Virus record (IMG/VR): IMGVR_UViG_3300008113_000324
Span: 1 to 25,692 of that record
Source of the DNA: a virus
Reading direction: 5' to 3' (one strand)
Length of the DNA: 25,692 bases
Below, piece by piece: positions 1 through 7,041 of this stretch (position 1 is the stretch's first letter; every line of letters starts with the position of its first letter). The notes beneath the pieces were generated by a model. That model saw nothing but the letters and a program-made list of their open reading frames with translations. It searched no databases and was not told where the DNA came from. The translations under genes and the position numbers were made by a program.

Positions 1-249
1 ACAGCTGGCTGTACGACCTATGTGGGGGGAGTGAGTTCATAACACCAAGACTACCACGAACCGCACTGATTTGACCGCCAGACACGCCGTCTGCTACCCT
101 CTAGGGGCGGGCAACCGTGGGGCGGAAACTTCAATGAAGGGTGACGACAGTCGCTACAGCTCCCCTGAACCACCAAAGTTTTTTGGGGGGTAGGGGGGCG
201 TTTCTTAAATCAGGGCTCCGACAGGAGCCCTTTATTACAGGGGGTTAGC
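1..249. other. Left-edge region without a confident gene: hairpin-rich, G-run tract
   Basis: No convincing gene is visible here. The stretch contains short perfect inverted repeats: CAGAC (79-83) with GTCTG (89-93), CTTC/GAAG around 129-139, and GGGGAG (26-31) against CTCCCC (160-165), which would close the whole segment. It is followed by a T6-G6-TA-G6 tract (179-198) and an intrinsic terminator (213-236). This is compatible with a structured non-coding RNA on the plus strand. Competing reading: one plus-strand frame is open from 35 to a TAG at 191-193, with TTG at 71 or ATG at 134 as possible starts, and neither start has a strong ribosome site. A second frame is open from the left edge to a TGA at 72-74 and could be the tail of a gene cut by the window. 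I cannot choose between these from sequence alone. No tRNA T-arm was found. Confidence 0.4.
213..236 (+). terminator. Intrinsic terminator upstream of the rightward small gene
   Basis: A perfect 7-bp stem GGGCTCC (213-219) / GGAGCCC (224-230) with a 4-nt loop is followed by TTTATT. This is a plus-strand intrinsic terminator shape. It lies 13 nt before the ATG of the 61-aa gene, so it should end whatever is transcribed from the left edge, or act as an attenuator for that gene. Confidence 0.7.
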
Positions 250-435
250 ATGAAGGATTGGATCTTTAACCATTGGTTAACCATTGGTATTAAGCAAGGG
301 TGGATCACCGAGCCATACTGCTCGACCCATGATGTTCCGATAATGAGTGATGAGGAACAGCAAGAGTGGGAAGACGGCGGAGATCCCTGTTCTTTTGTTA
401 CAAGGATTAATCCGTATTCGGAATTTTACGCTTAG
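250..435 (+). CDS. Small conserved phage protein with Cys/His residues (61 aa)
   Basis: This is the only confident rightward gene in the window. The ATG follows a purine-rich ribosome site (AGGGGG, 238-244). The protein carries CSTHD around C24 and H27, an acidic stretch MSDEEQQEWEDGGDPC (residues 32-47) and C47. I recognise the pattern CxTHD...DEE..W..G.DPC from small proteins common in actinobacteriophage genomes, where no function is assigned. The Cys/His spacing could bind a metal, which is inference. The gene converges on the large leftward array and shares its terminator at 441-480. The frame is also open upstream of the ATG to about 166, but it contains no ATG/GTG/TTG before 250, so the annotated start is the only sensible one. 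Confident that it is a gene; function unknown. Confidence 0.75.
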   Translation: MKDWIFNHWLTIGIKQGWITEPYCSTHDVPIMSDEEQQEWEDGGDPCSFVTRINPYSEFYA

Positions 436-440
436 TAAAA

Positions 441-480
441 TAAAAAAAGAGGGGGACGATTAAGTCCCCCTCTTCTTCTA
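441..480. terminator. Bidirectional intrinsic terminator between convergent genes
   Basis: A 10-bp perfect stem AGAGGGGGAC (448-457) / GTCCCCCTCT (464-473) surrounds a 6-nt loop. On the minus strand it is followed by a T-rich run (complement of the A run 442-448, then ATTTTA), a textbook intrinsic terminator for the leftward array. On the plus strand it is followed by TCTTCT, adequate for the 61-aa gene that ends at 435. It closes both converging transcription units. Confidence 0.9.
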
Positions 481-484
481 TCTC

Positions 485-712
485 CTACCATTCTGGCGGA
501 GCAACTGCGAGCGCATCCAGCGTGGCTATATTGATGCACCCGACTACTGGGATGCCATGTCGGAGCTGCAACCCTTTTAATATTTCCTGTAGGGGAGCAT
601 CCAATAGGTCATCACCAGCAACATTAAGAGCTATCCGAACTTTGGTAACTAGCTCTGATCTTTCTTCTGGTAAAACAATTGGTAGTAGCTTGGATGTTTC
701 TATTTCTATCAC
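485..712 (-). CDS. Small protein resembling a peptidoglycan-binding domain (75 aa)
   Basis: Last gene of the leftward array, 5 nt before the terminator. It starts with GTG at 712 and overlaps the stop of the 636-aa gene as GTGA, so it is probably translationally coupled. The C-terminal half (residues 41-70, with LQLRHGIPVVGCINIATL) follows the PG_binding_1 pattern: an amphipathic helix, then L-x-x-x-x-G-x-P-x-x-G-x-I-x-x-x-T-x-x-A-L. Those domains normally sit on endolysins and bind peptidoglycan. The M15 endolysin in this window has no binding domain, so this could be a detached cell-wall-binding partner; that is inference. The N-terminal half (EIETSKLLPIVLPEERSE) is not recognised. The protein lacks a signal peptide. 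Gene confidence is good, domain assignment moderate. Confidence 0.6.
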   Translation of the reverse strand: MIEIETSKLLPIVLPEERSELVTKVRIALNVAGDDLLDAPLQEILKGLQLRHGIPVVGCINIATLDALAVAPPEW

Positions 713-2619
713 GTAATTATTTGTTCTTCGTCGATCGTCTGTAGCTGAAGAGTGACAATGCCACCGAATCCCCTGGCAAAAGAAGGTGGAGCTGTCTGCT
801 CAAACTGTATAGCGCGGATGACACAGATGCGTTCTTCCTCCGATGAGAAGTCTTGAAAGAGTACTGCACCGCCATTCTGCTCAATACGCTCAAGGTATTG
901 AATTCGTTCCCATGGGTTTGAGAATACTGTTTGTCCATTTGGATCTCTTTCCTCTTCGTAACATAGCAATGGGATTGTAATTGTACGTGAGCGTTTTGGT
1001 GCAGGCAACCCACGTATCTGCCACTCCTCAAGGATGGGACTTTTTGTTGTATCGGTTGAGTTGCGAGTAAAGTTAAATGTAATTTCAAAATGATCTGATG
1101 GTTGGATAGAGGCAGATACACCAATTTCGGTAGACATACCGAGTGGGATAGCGCCGATATCAATACTCTGTGTTCCTTGGTCTACTAATCCAAAACCTAG
1201 TGTTCCACCTGTGGTGGATTGAGATTTAATAGCTAGTGATACTGGTTGTTTTCTTTCTGATGTGCCGAAGCGAATCCATCCAGACTTAAGATATCCGTTA
1301 GTTGCCTTGTTGGTTGGGTGCTCGATAAATATACCAGAGGTTGAAGTTATAAACTTCAATCCAGTGCTACCTACAAATGCAACACCAGTTGGGGCTACTC
1401 CATCAGTGACGAGATCAGAGTTATACGCATATGCATTTCCGACTTCTGTACCCAAATCAATACGCCACAAACCTGCAGCACCAGAGATAAGGGACGAGCG
1501 ACAGGCGTAGACATAGGAACCGTCAAACGCAATATCTGATACAGATCCCGTGACGTTGAGCGGTCCATAGGTAAAGCCCTCTCCATCGGTTGACTGTGTG
1601 CCAACACGCAATCCCTTTGATGTTGCTAGGACTACGAACTCATTTAAGTATACACGAATCTGATTAAGAGACTCGCCTCGTGGCAGCTCAGCAATGATCT
1701 TTGGATCATTTAGTGCAGACAAAGCTGAGGTTGCATTAAGGGTATAAGCCTGGATACGTGATATTGATCCTTGTGTATAACCAACAATGACTGCAGAGTT
1801 TAGCTCTGAGATTGAATTGATTACTGTTGTTATGTCTGCCGTTGACCAACGCTCATGATTAGCGTCAAACTTTGGAGTTGGTGTTATGTATACACGACTA
1901 CCTTCGTAGACTGTTACCTTGGCTGTTCCTTCCAACGCTCCAACAAGTAAACGTTCTTTTACATAAGCTATCGCTTGCACAGACCATGTAGCACCATTGT
2001 GTGTTGGCTTGTCCCATAGTTTACGCACCACTCCAGCCGTAGTGACATCATAGATACCATCGCTAGCACCGACGATGCAGTACGTACCATCGGTTGTTAA
2101 CTTTTGAGGTACAGCTCCACCAGTAAGTGCGTATGTTACGGCAGTAGTACCGTTGTAATACTTAAGCGACCCGTTCTCAATATAAAACGTACCACTATTA
2201 ACAGTTACAGGGTTGCTTGCTGTCACAGATGCAAACTTGGTTACATCTGGGAGCAATTTAATCTCACCAAGTGTCCATACATCGATGTTGTTTGATTCAT
2301 AGAATCGGAATAGGTCGCTAGATGATGCGTCATAGAAGCGCTCACCTGCGCCGTGATGCCATGATGTGGCAGAACGAAGCCACCAGTTAGACAGTGACTG
2401 TTCACCAGCTGAATCGCCTTGGTCAATACGTTCTTTCTGGTATGTCGTAGTAATACGACTAAGCTTATTTTGATCTGATACACCAGATAGCCAAGGCGTA
2501 TTACCTATTGCATAGTTAGCAGCGAAATCATTACGCTGATATCTAACCAATGCGGTAGGAATGTTAGTGCTAATGGCAATAGGCAGATCGCCCTTGAGAT
2601 ATTTGTTTGTCGTTGCCAC
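709..2619 (-). CDS. Large beta-rich virion protein, probable minor tail protein (636 aa)
   Basis: Start is GTG at 2619, preceded by AGGAG with 7-nt spacing. The N-terminal ~130 residues include NWWLRSATSWHHGAGERFYD, a pattern I associate with phage tail proteins, especially in actinophages. The centre (about 130-450) is rich in Gly/Thr/Val strands with repeated G-x-Y/L-x-V and DGSYVYACRS-type segments and could form a beta-propeller-like fold. The C-terminal ~90 residues (NPWERIQYLERIEQNGG, then GFGGIVTLQLQT) resemble the end of phage minor tail proteins. It sits downstream of the lysis genes, apart from the fibre block, so it was either moved there or the lysis genes were inserted upstream. 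Likely role: tail or receptor-contacting structural protein. Exact role not determined. Confidence 0.6.
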   Translation of the reverse strand: MATTNKYLKGDLPIAISTNIPTALVRYQRNDFAANYAIGNTPWLSGVSDQNKLSRITTTYQKERIDQGDSAGEQSLSNWWLRSATSWHHGAGERFYDASSSDLFRFYESNNIDVWTLGEIKLLPDVTKFASVTASNPVTVNSGTFYIENGSLKYYNGTTAVTYALTGGAVPQKLTTDGTYCIVGASDGIYDVTTAGVVRKLWDKPTHNGATWSVQAIAYVKERLLVGALEGTAKVTVYEGSRVYITPTPKFDANHERWSTADITTVINSISELNSAVIVGYTQGSISRIQAYTLNATSALSALNDPKIIAELPRGESLNQIRVYLNEFVVLATSKGLRVGTQSTDGEGFTYGPLNVTGSVSDIAFDGSYVYACRSSLISGAAGLWRIDLGTEVGNAYAYNSDLVTDGVAPTGVAFVGSTGLKFITSTSGIFIEHPTNKATNGYLKSGWIRFGTSERKQPVSLAIKSQSTTGGTLGFGLVDQGTQSIDIGAIPLGMSTEIGVSASIQPSDHFEITFNFTRNSTDTTKSPILEEWQIRGLPAPKRSRTITIPLLCYEEERDPNGQTVFSNPWERIQYLERIEQNGGAVLFQDFSSEEERICVIRAIQFEQTAPPSFARGFGGIVTLQLQTIDEEQIIT

Positions 2620-2629
2620 GCTTTATCTC

Positions 2630-3073
2630 CTAGTTCTTTTTAGCTTTAGTTGCCAGTCTCGCTTTGATAGCATTGATCTTTGTTGGCTTGCCCATCCAGT
2701 AAAACCATGGGCTAGTATCATCATCATCATCTTCATTGATTGAGATATGAAGGTGCTTGTTGTGCTTGTTTGATCCTGTGTATTTGCGATCACCCTTAGC
2801 TTCTGACCAGATGCGACCAGCAAAGATTAGGTATGAGACTCGGTCATCATCCTTTAACATCTCGTAGATCTCACGGCAATCAATGCCGTGTTCTGGGTCA
2901 TGAGTTAGGTCAACTGCTAGACCAGTGTTGTGGTCTGAGTTAGGACTGGCTGCTATATGAGCAGCAGAAGGAAGCAGACCATCGCTGGCTTTGTTGCGCT
3001 TCGGTGACAACGCCGTTGCTTGACGCAGTACAGCAATTGCAGCAGGTGTGGCTTTCTTGACTACAGGTTTCAT
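2630..3073 (-). CDS. Endolysin: M15-type zinc peptidase (147 aa)
   Basis: The protein is predicted to cut peptide cross-links of the host peptidoglycan at lysis. Visible motifs: SDHNTGLAVDLTHDP (residues 46-60), giving the His (H48) and Asp (D55) zinc ligands of the M15/VanY-like fold, and KHLHIS (106-111), supplying the third histidine. A cysteine (C66) and the WSEAKGDRKY segment fit the small phage M15 peptidases I know from actinophages. The N-terminus is short and basic, with no signal peptide, so export would depend on the holin. No cell-wall-binding domain is fused; the C-terminus is a short Lys/Ala-rich tail. The ATG directly follows the TGA of the upstream membrane-protein gene, and that gene plus the next form a holin-holin-endolysin cassette. 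Family call confident; cleavage site not determinable. Confidence 0.8.
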   Translation of the reverse strand: MKPVVKKATPAAIAVLRQATALSPKRNKASDGLLPSAAHIAASPNSDHNTGLAVDLTHDPEHGIDCREIYEMLKDDDRVSYLIFAGRIWSEAKGDRKYTGSNKHNKHLHISINEDDDDDTSPWFYWMGKPTKINAIKARLATKAKKN

Positions 3074-3274
3074 TCATCGCTCTTTTCCAGCTACTAGTTC
3101 ATACAGGCTGTCAACGCGTCGCTCTAATCTATCGATCGAGTCACGCATCGAGCTGCCTGAATTTGGTTTCAATTCTGTGAGGTAGTGCTTAACTAACCAA
3201 CGAACTGAGCCAGCAAAGCTGGCGATTATTGTGGTAACCGCTACTGCGATACCAGCCCATTCGTTGGTAGACAT
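3074..3274 (-). CDS. Small membrane protein, probable second holin or lysis accessory (66 aa)
   Basis: It has one strongly hydrophobic helix (about residues 5-29, WAGIAVAVTTIIASFAGSVRWL), followed by a basic turn and a heptad-like hydrophilic helix (DSIDRLERRVDSLYELV). This single-TM-plus-coiled-coil layout is typical of small phage holin-like or spanin-like accessory proteins; without an outer membrane, holin/antiholin is the better guess. The ATG overlaps the stop of the upstream holin gene as TAATG, and the stop abuts the endolysin ATG. All three lysis genes should therefore be translated in step. Confidence 0.65.
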   Translation of the reverse strand: MSTNEWAGIAVAVTTIIASFAGSVRWLVKHYLTELKPNSGSSMRDSIDRLERRVDSLYELVAGKER

Positions 3275-3483
3275 TATGCTTCTTTGCCGAATGCCGAGTC
3301 GTTAGGGTTAAGCGCACGCATCAAGACTGGGAGTACTGCTACTGTTCCAGCTGTAACGATTGCCTTAAGTCCAGCAAGATCTAGTGAGAAGATATCCCCA
3401 CCTGTTGCAATGAAAGCAGCAAGAGCTGCTGTCAAAAATGAACGACCATAACTTGCTAGCATTGCCTTTGTCTTTGTGCTCAT
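3274..3483 (-). CDS. Holin (69 aa, two membrane segments)
   Basis: The predicted holin makes the membrane lesion that releases the endolysin. Two hydrophobic segments are visible: about residues 12-27 (GRSFLTAALAAFIATG) and 38-56 (GLKAIVTAGTVAVLPVLMR), with a short polar loop between them. The ending ALNPNDSAFGKEA matches the conserved tail I recognise from small phage holins of Gram-positive hosts. A strong ribosome site AAGGAG lies 5 nt before ATG. It is first in the lysis cassette, 24 nt after the methyltransferase gene. Confidence 0.75.
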   Translation of the reverse strand: MSTKTKAMLASYGRSFLTAALAAFIATGGDIFSLDLAGLKAIVTAGTVAVLPVLMRALNPNDSAFGKEA

Positions 3484-3507
3484 TGTGTCTCCTTAGTTAA
3501 ATAGTTG

Positions 3508-4080
3508 TTAAGCGTTTTTCTTAATCAAAAGATGTTGCTCGGTCTGGTTGATTACTTCATATTGACCATTAATTGCAGACAAAAATGCTGCCATACCAGC
3601 AGCAGGATTCCAATTTACATCAGGGTTGTACAGAGTAAGATCATCGCGGACAAACAAACCATTTGGCTTAAGTGCCTGCCAAGCAGCCATAGCATCTGCA
3701 TAAGCACCGTCTTCTGACTTGTCACCATCTAAGTAGATAAAGTCATAGGACTCTGAGTTTTGTGCAAAGAATGTAGCACTAGGCATCTTATGCTTAATGA
3801 TGTTACTGTAATCTTTTACCTTGTTGTCGTAGGTTTCTTCAACATATGCAAACCAATCGTGTGATTCCTGGTTCATATCAGCATCTAATTCCCATCGATC
3901 AACATCGGTAAGGGTGCAACCCTGACCAGTTAATAGATTGTCAAGAAGCCATAGGCTACCGTCTCCAGTAAAGACTCCTACTTGTAGAAACTTAAGATCG
4001 TCCTTACCTTTAAAATCTTGTAGATGTTGAGTAAAATAACTTTCTGATTTATGGTTAAACCAATTTGGATAATCTATCAT
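3508..4080 (-). CDS. Class I SAM-dependent methyltransferase (190 aa)
   Basis: This is a Rossmann-type methyltransferase resembling the Methyltransf_24 family. Motif I is FLQVGVFTGDGSLWLLDN (31-48), with acidic residues D59/D61 after the next strand to hold the SAM ribose. The later motif YDFIYLDGDKSEDG (112-125), followed by ALKPNGLFVRDD (136-147), is characteristic of this family. Target unknown; related enzymes act on small molecules, sugars or lipids rather than DNA, and there is no DNA target-recognition domain. Its ATG overlaps the stop of the glycine-rich adhesin gene as TAATG and the lysis cassette follows, so it is expressed late with the fibres. That placement suggests modification of a virion component or of the host surface during late infection; both are inference. 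Confidence 0.8.
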   Translation of the reverse strand: MIDYPNWFNHKSESYFTQHLQDFKGKDDLKFLQVGVFTGDGSLWLLDNLLTGQGCTLTDVDRWELDADMNQESHDWFAYVEETYDNKVKDYSNIIKHKMPSATFFAQNSESYDFIYLDGDKSEDGAYADAMAAWQALKPNGLFVRDDLTLYNPDVNWNPAAGMAAFLSAINGQYEVINQTEQHLLIKKNA

Positions 4081-5420
4081 TAGATTGTCACCGTTCCACT
4101 TCCTGCTGTAAACTTGTAAACACGATATCCTGGGCGAGTTGTTGTATCAACTGTGTATGTTAATGTGCCTGGAATTGTTGTGAGTGGTGGTACAACACTT
4201 GGGTACGCGTAAATTACAACACCACTTCCACCATTGCAGTTAGTGCCACCTTGACCAGATCCAGCTCCAGCACCAGCACCACTATTTGGTGCTCCTGGGA
4301 AGTTGCGACCAGTTCCGCCTAAGCCTGCAGTTCCACTATTTGAATATTGACCACCAGCACCGCCACCTGCGTAATAAGTTAATGTTCCAGTAATGCTAGA
4401 ACCTATACCGTTTCCAGAGTTCCAACCTGATGCAGAACCACCTGCTCCACCACCACCTGCTGCTGAACCATAAGTAGTGTTAGGAGATGGAGTAGTACCA
4501 CCATTACCACCATCTAAACCAGTACCACCAGCGTAAGCAGTGGTACTACCCTGTGTATATCCGCCACCGCCAGATGAACCATCAAAACCAATACCACTAT
4601 CGGTGCGACCACGACCACCACCAGTAGCGGTAATAGTTGTTGAAGCATAAGTAAGTGTAGATGTACCACCATTAGTATTAGTAGCAGGAGTTGGAGCAAC
4701 GTTAATAGTTAATGTGCTACCAATAGATGTATTTGCCAAAGTAGTAGAAGTCTTTACTGCACCACCACCAGCACCTGATGCATAGGTTCCACCTGAAGAG
4801 CCACCTGCGCCAACAACTAAATATTCAGCGTAGAACGGATAAGGGCTTGCAGGCATACTAGTAGGAACTACTGCGCCAATACCCCACGCACCAGATGAGT
4901 TCTTAAATGCAACCACAAAGTTATTTACCGTACCAGGCGCAGTGTTTGATTCGCTAACTGATACTGTTGCACCCGATGCTGTGGAAGTAAAGTTAAGAAT
5001 ATCTCCAGTCGTTGTAAGAAGATGAGCACTTACTGCCCCTGTTGGAACAGTTCCCCAGGTTCCAGTAATGACTCCATTTACTCCTAGAGATAACAAAACG
5101 CTTGTTGGTGCAGCAAGTTGAGTTACAGAGATTGGTGTTATCTCAATACCAAAAGGATACGTCATACCAGTTGGAATTTTAATTTGATTGACATCATTAG
5201 GAACTGAGATAAATCCTGAACCGCCACGAATTGTTCCAGTAAAGTTATGCCCTGCTGAATCAACCAGTGTCATTGTCATTGTCTGTGTAGAATCTGTCTT
5301 AATAAGATAGGTTCCAGTAGTTAATGTATTAGATAAAAGAAATGTGCCAGCAACGCCAGCGGTCCATCCTGTTGGGATTGAAGATGCCGTAGTTGGTAGT
5401 GGAAATACATTAATACCCAT
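4080..5420 (-). CDS. Glycine-rich tail adhesin / receptor-binding candidate (446 aa)
   Basis: The N-terminal ~190 residues are Thr/Ser/Val-rich beta domains, with a fibronectin-like stretch around LAAPTSVLLSLGVNGVITGT. From about residue 198 (AEYLVVGAGGSSGGT) to about 405 the chain is dominated by glycine runs such as GGGGAGG and GGNGGTT. It ends in a C-terminal cap (PGYRVYKFTAGSGTVTI). This 'YLVVGAGG...GYRVYKFTGGSG' architecture is widespread in phage tail fibres; Gly-rich segments form packed polyglycine helices in the T2/S16-type adhesins, which is known from those structures and only inferred here. TAATG overlaps link it to the gene on either side. Likely the outermost host-contact protein. 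Confidence 0.7.
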   Translation of the reverse strand: MGINVFPLPTTASSIPTGWTAGVAGTFLLSNTLTTGTYLIKTDSTQTMTMTLVDSAGHNFTGTIRGGSGFISVPNDVNQIKIPTGMTYPFGIEITPISVTQLAAPTSVLLSLGVNGVITGTWGTVPTGAVSAHLLTTTGDILNFTSTASGATVSVSESNTAPGTVNNFVVAFKNSSGAWGIGAVVPTSMPASPYPFYAEYLVVGAGGSSGGTYASGAGGGAVKTSTTLANTSIGSTLTINVAPTPATNTNGGTSTLTYASTTITATGGGRGRTDSGIGFDGSSGGGGYTQGSTTAYAGGTGLDGGNGGTTPSPNTTYGSAAGGGGAGGSASGWNSGNGIGSSITGTLTYYAGGGAGGQYSNSGTAGLGGTGRNFPGAPNSGAGAGAGSGQGGTNCNGGSGVVIYAYPSVVPPLTTIPGTLTYTVDTTTRPGYRVYKFTAGSGTVTI

Positions 5421-5722
5421 TACGCAATCTCCACTCCGCTAATGTGAAAGTCTACAGTTACTGCAGATGCAAAAGCCTTAATTGTCTTTGTTGTAGCAAG
5501 AACCTGCTTTAGATCAATATATACTGTTGAGTTTGCTGCAAGTGCAGTATCCTTATGCAACTCAATATCATCTAACAAGATGGTAAATGTAGCAGCAGAT
5601 GCTGCGTTATTACATACAGCAATGTTTGTAATTACTGTAGTTGTTGCTGCTGGTACTGTATATAGTGTTGTGCTTGTTGTAGCTGCTGCTGTTCTAGCCA
5701 GCGCCTTGGTTACTGTAGCCAT
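5420..5722 (-). CDS. Small beta-rich structural protein (100 aa)
   Basis: The sequence alternates short Thr/Ala/Val strands (TTLYTVPAATTTVITNIAVC, then FTILLDDIELHKDTAL) and ends in VDFHISGVEIA. This is the pattern of a small beta-sandwich often found next to phage fibre genes, perhaps an adaptor between fibre proteins; that role is inference. The ribosome site AAAGGTAG precedes ATG, and its stop overlaps the start of the glycine-rich adhesin as TAATG. Confidence 0.6.
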   Translation of the reverse strand: MATVTKALARTAAATTSTTLYTVPAATTTVITNIAVCNNAASAATFTILLDDIELHKDTALAANSTVYIDLKQVLATTKTIKAFASAVTVDFHISGVEIA

Positions 5723-5739
5723 TAGTTACTACCTTTCGT

Positions 5740-7038
5740 TTAGAGTGCGCCCATAAGAATGAGTGTCAATTCGTCTGCCACACTTCCTGGACCATTGAGT
5801 ACGATGTCTGTTAAACCTGAAATTGTTGTTACTGTGGCTCCTGATCCAATGACTGTGCTGCCAAGGGTAGGTGCTGTATAAACGCTAGTAGTTGCAATCT
5901 GTACCCAAGAAGAACCAGACCATACATACATCGCATTGGTTGTAGAGTTCCAATAGATAGCACCAATAAGAAGCGTGTTGCCATCATTGTCTATGGTAGG
6001 AGCAGATGACTTACTACCAAGGTAGCGATCATCAAAATCATCATAGGTTGTTGCAGCAGCCGTCGCAGAAGCAGCAGCGCTAGTTGCGCTGGTTGATGCT
6101 GCGGTAGCAGATGCTGCTGCGCTAGTGGCAGAAGTACCAGCAGCCTGAGCATGATACTTGGCTGAGAACTCACCACCAGCAACTGGACCAGTTGTTAATG
6201 TAGCCCAATCATTTGCAAAAGTTGCGCTAGTAGAAGCGCTTGTAGCAGAAGTTGCAGCAGCCGTTGCACTTGCTGCAGCACTAGTTGCTGATGTGGCAGC
6301 TGCAGTAACACTTGCAGTCATAGACGATGCGCTGGCAGCAGCTGAGGTTGCACTTGTACCTGCAGCGCTGGCACTAGCAGCTGAAGCTGTTGCACTGTTG
6401 GCAGCCGATGTTGCCGATGTTGCAGAAGAAGATGCAGACGTTGCAGAACTGGATGCTGAAACCGCAGCAGCGCTTGCTGAAGCAGCAGCGCTTGTTGTTT
6501 GTGTATCAATATATGATTTAGTTGCAGCGTCTGCAGCGTTGGTTGGTGTTGGAAGATTAGTGATGGTTGCACCAGTAATCGTTCCGCCAGTAATCGTTGC
6601 GGTAGAAGTAAATGCACCAGAGATCGTGGCAGCATTAATAATAGGAGTAGTAAGGGTTTTGCTTGTTAATGTCTGGGCTCCACCTGTACCTACGATATCT
6701 CCAGTTACACCGTGAACGTTTGTTGTTGCTACTTCGTGAGCACGAGACTCGGTAAAATCACGGGCAGATACACCGTGTTCTACGTTTGCTCCAATAGCGT
6801 GACCTTTAGCGCCAGAGTTGTCAATGTTACGGTTAATATTATATGCAGTACCAGTCTTGCTGGTGACCTCAACTACTTCCTCATTTGCTGTATCCTTTTC
6901 AAGGATTAGTGTATATGGATACTGTGTAGGTAGGTTAGCTGCTGCAGCTAGTTCGAGACTAGATGATGTAGAAGTAATTGAAAGCGCAAGCGTTGTTTTT
7001 GCTGCGTTTGAACTGTAATACCGTGATGGATTTGCCAT
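5740..7038 (-). CDS. Tail fibre with long Ala/Ser repeat shaft (432 aa)
   Basis: The N-terminal ~95 residues form a beta domain ending in a R-N-x-D..GA-x-x-H-x-x-G-x-x-V motif (70-87), likely the virion attachment end. A typical fibre neck follows (AQTLTSKTLTTPIINAATIS, 121-140, and AATKSYIDTQ). Residues 183-273 and 299-330 are almost only Ala, Ser and Thr in SAT/ASA triplets. The shaft is broken by FANDWATLTTGPVAGG and SAKYHAQAAG (274-301), a module I know from phage tail fibres. The C-terminal part (DRYLGSKSSAPTIDNDG, then YWNSTTNAMYVWSGSSW, 362-378) is the common fibre-tip motif. Role: trimeric host-recognition fibre. Upstream stop is 3 nt before its ATG. Confidence 0.8.
   Translation of the reverse strand: MANPSRYYSSNAAKTTLALSITSTSSSLELAAAANLPTQYPYTLILEKDTANEEVVEVTSKTGTAYNINRNIDNSGAKGHAIGANVEHGVSARDFTESRAHEVATTNVHGVTGDIVGTGGAQTLTSKTLTTPIINAATISGAFTSTATITGGTITGATITNLPTPTNAADAATKSYIDTQTTSAAASASAAAVSASSSATSASSSATSATSAANSATASAASASAAGTSATSAAASASSMTASVTAAATSATSAAASATAAATSATSASTSATFANDWATLTTGPVAGGEFSAKYHAQAAGTSATSAAASATAASTSATSAAASATAAATTYDDFDDRYLGSKSSAPTIDNDGNTLLIGAIYWNSTTNAMYVWSGSSWVQIATTSVYTAPTLGSTVIGSGATVTTISGLTDIVLNGPGSVADELTLILMGAL
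6049..6492 (-). repeat. Degenerate Ala/Ser/Thr codon repeat of the fibre shaft
   Basis: The DNA encoding residues 183-330 of the fibre is built from degenerate GCT/GCA-TCT-ACT-type codons giving SAT, ASA and AAA triplets, interrupted once near 6137-6220. It produces a long open frame on the opposite strand (6158-6715) as a by-product. Such low-complexity DNA is prone to slippage and recombination, so shaft length may vary between relatives. Confidence 0.7.
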
Positions 7039-7041
7039 TTA

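Noticed and set aside
1-40. Minus-strand ATG at 40 running off the left edge
   Set aside because: Only 13 codons are visible with no strong ribosome site, so it cannot be judged as a gene.
100-175. Possible tRNA or tmRNA ending in ACCACCA (168-174)
   Set aside because: Only about 5 bp of acceptor pairing can be drawn and there is no GGTTCGA-type T arm or anticodon arm; the ACCACCA is probably coincidence.
717-1163. 148-aa minus-strand frame and other same-strand shadow frames such as 11590-11949 and 15535-15852
   Set aside because: They are alternative frames within well supported genes and have Leu/Ser/His/Gln-rich shadow composition.
6158-6715. 185-aa plus-strand open frame rich in Ala and Val
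   Set aside because: It is the mirror of the Ala/Ser codon repeat of the tail fibre on the minus strand; low complexity, no ribosome site, no separate context.
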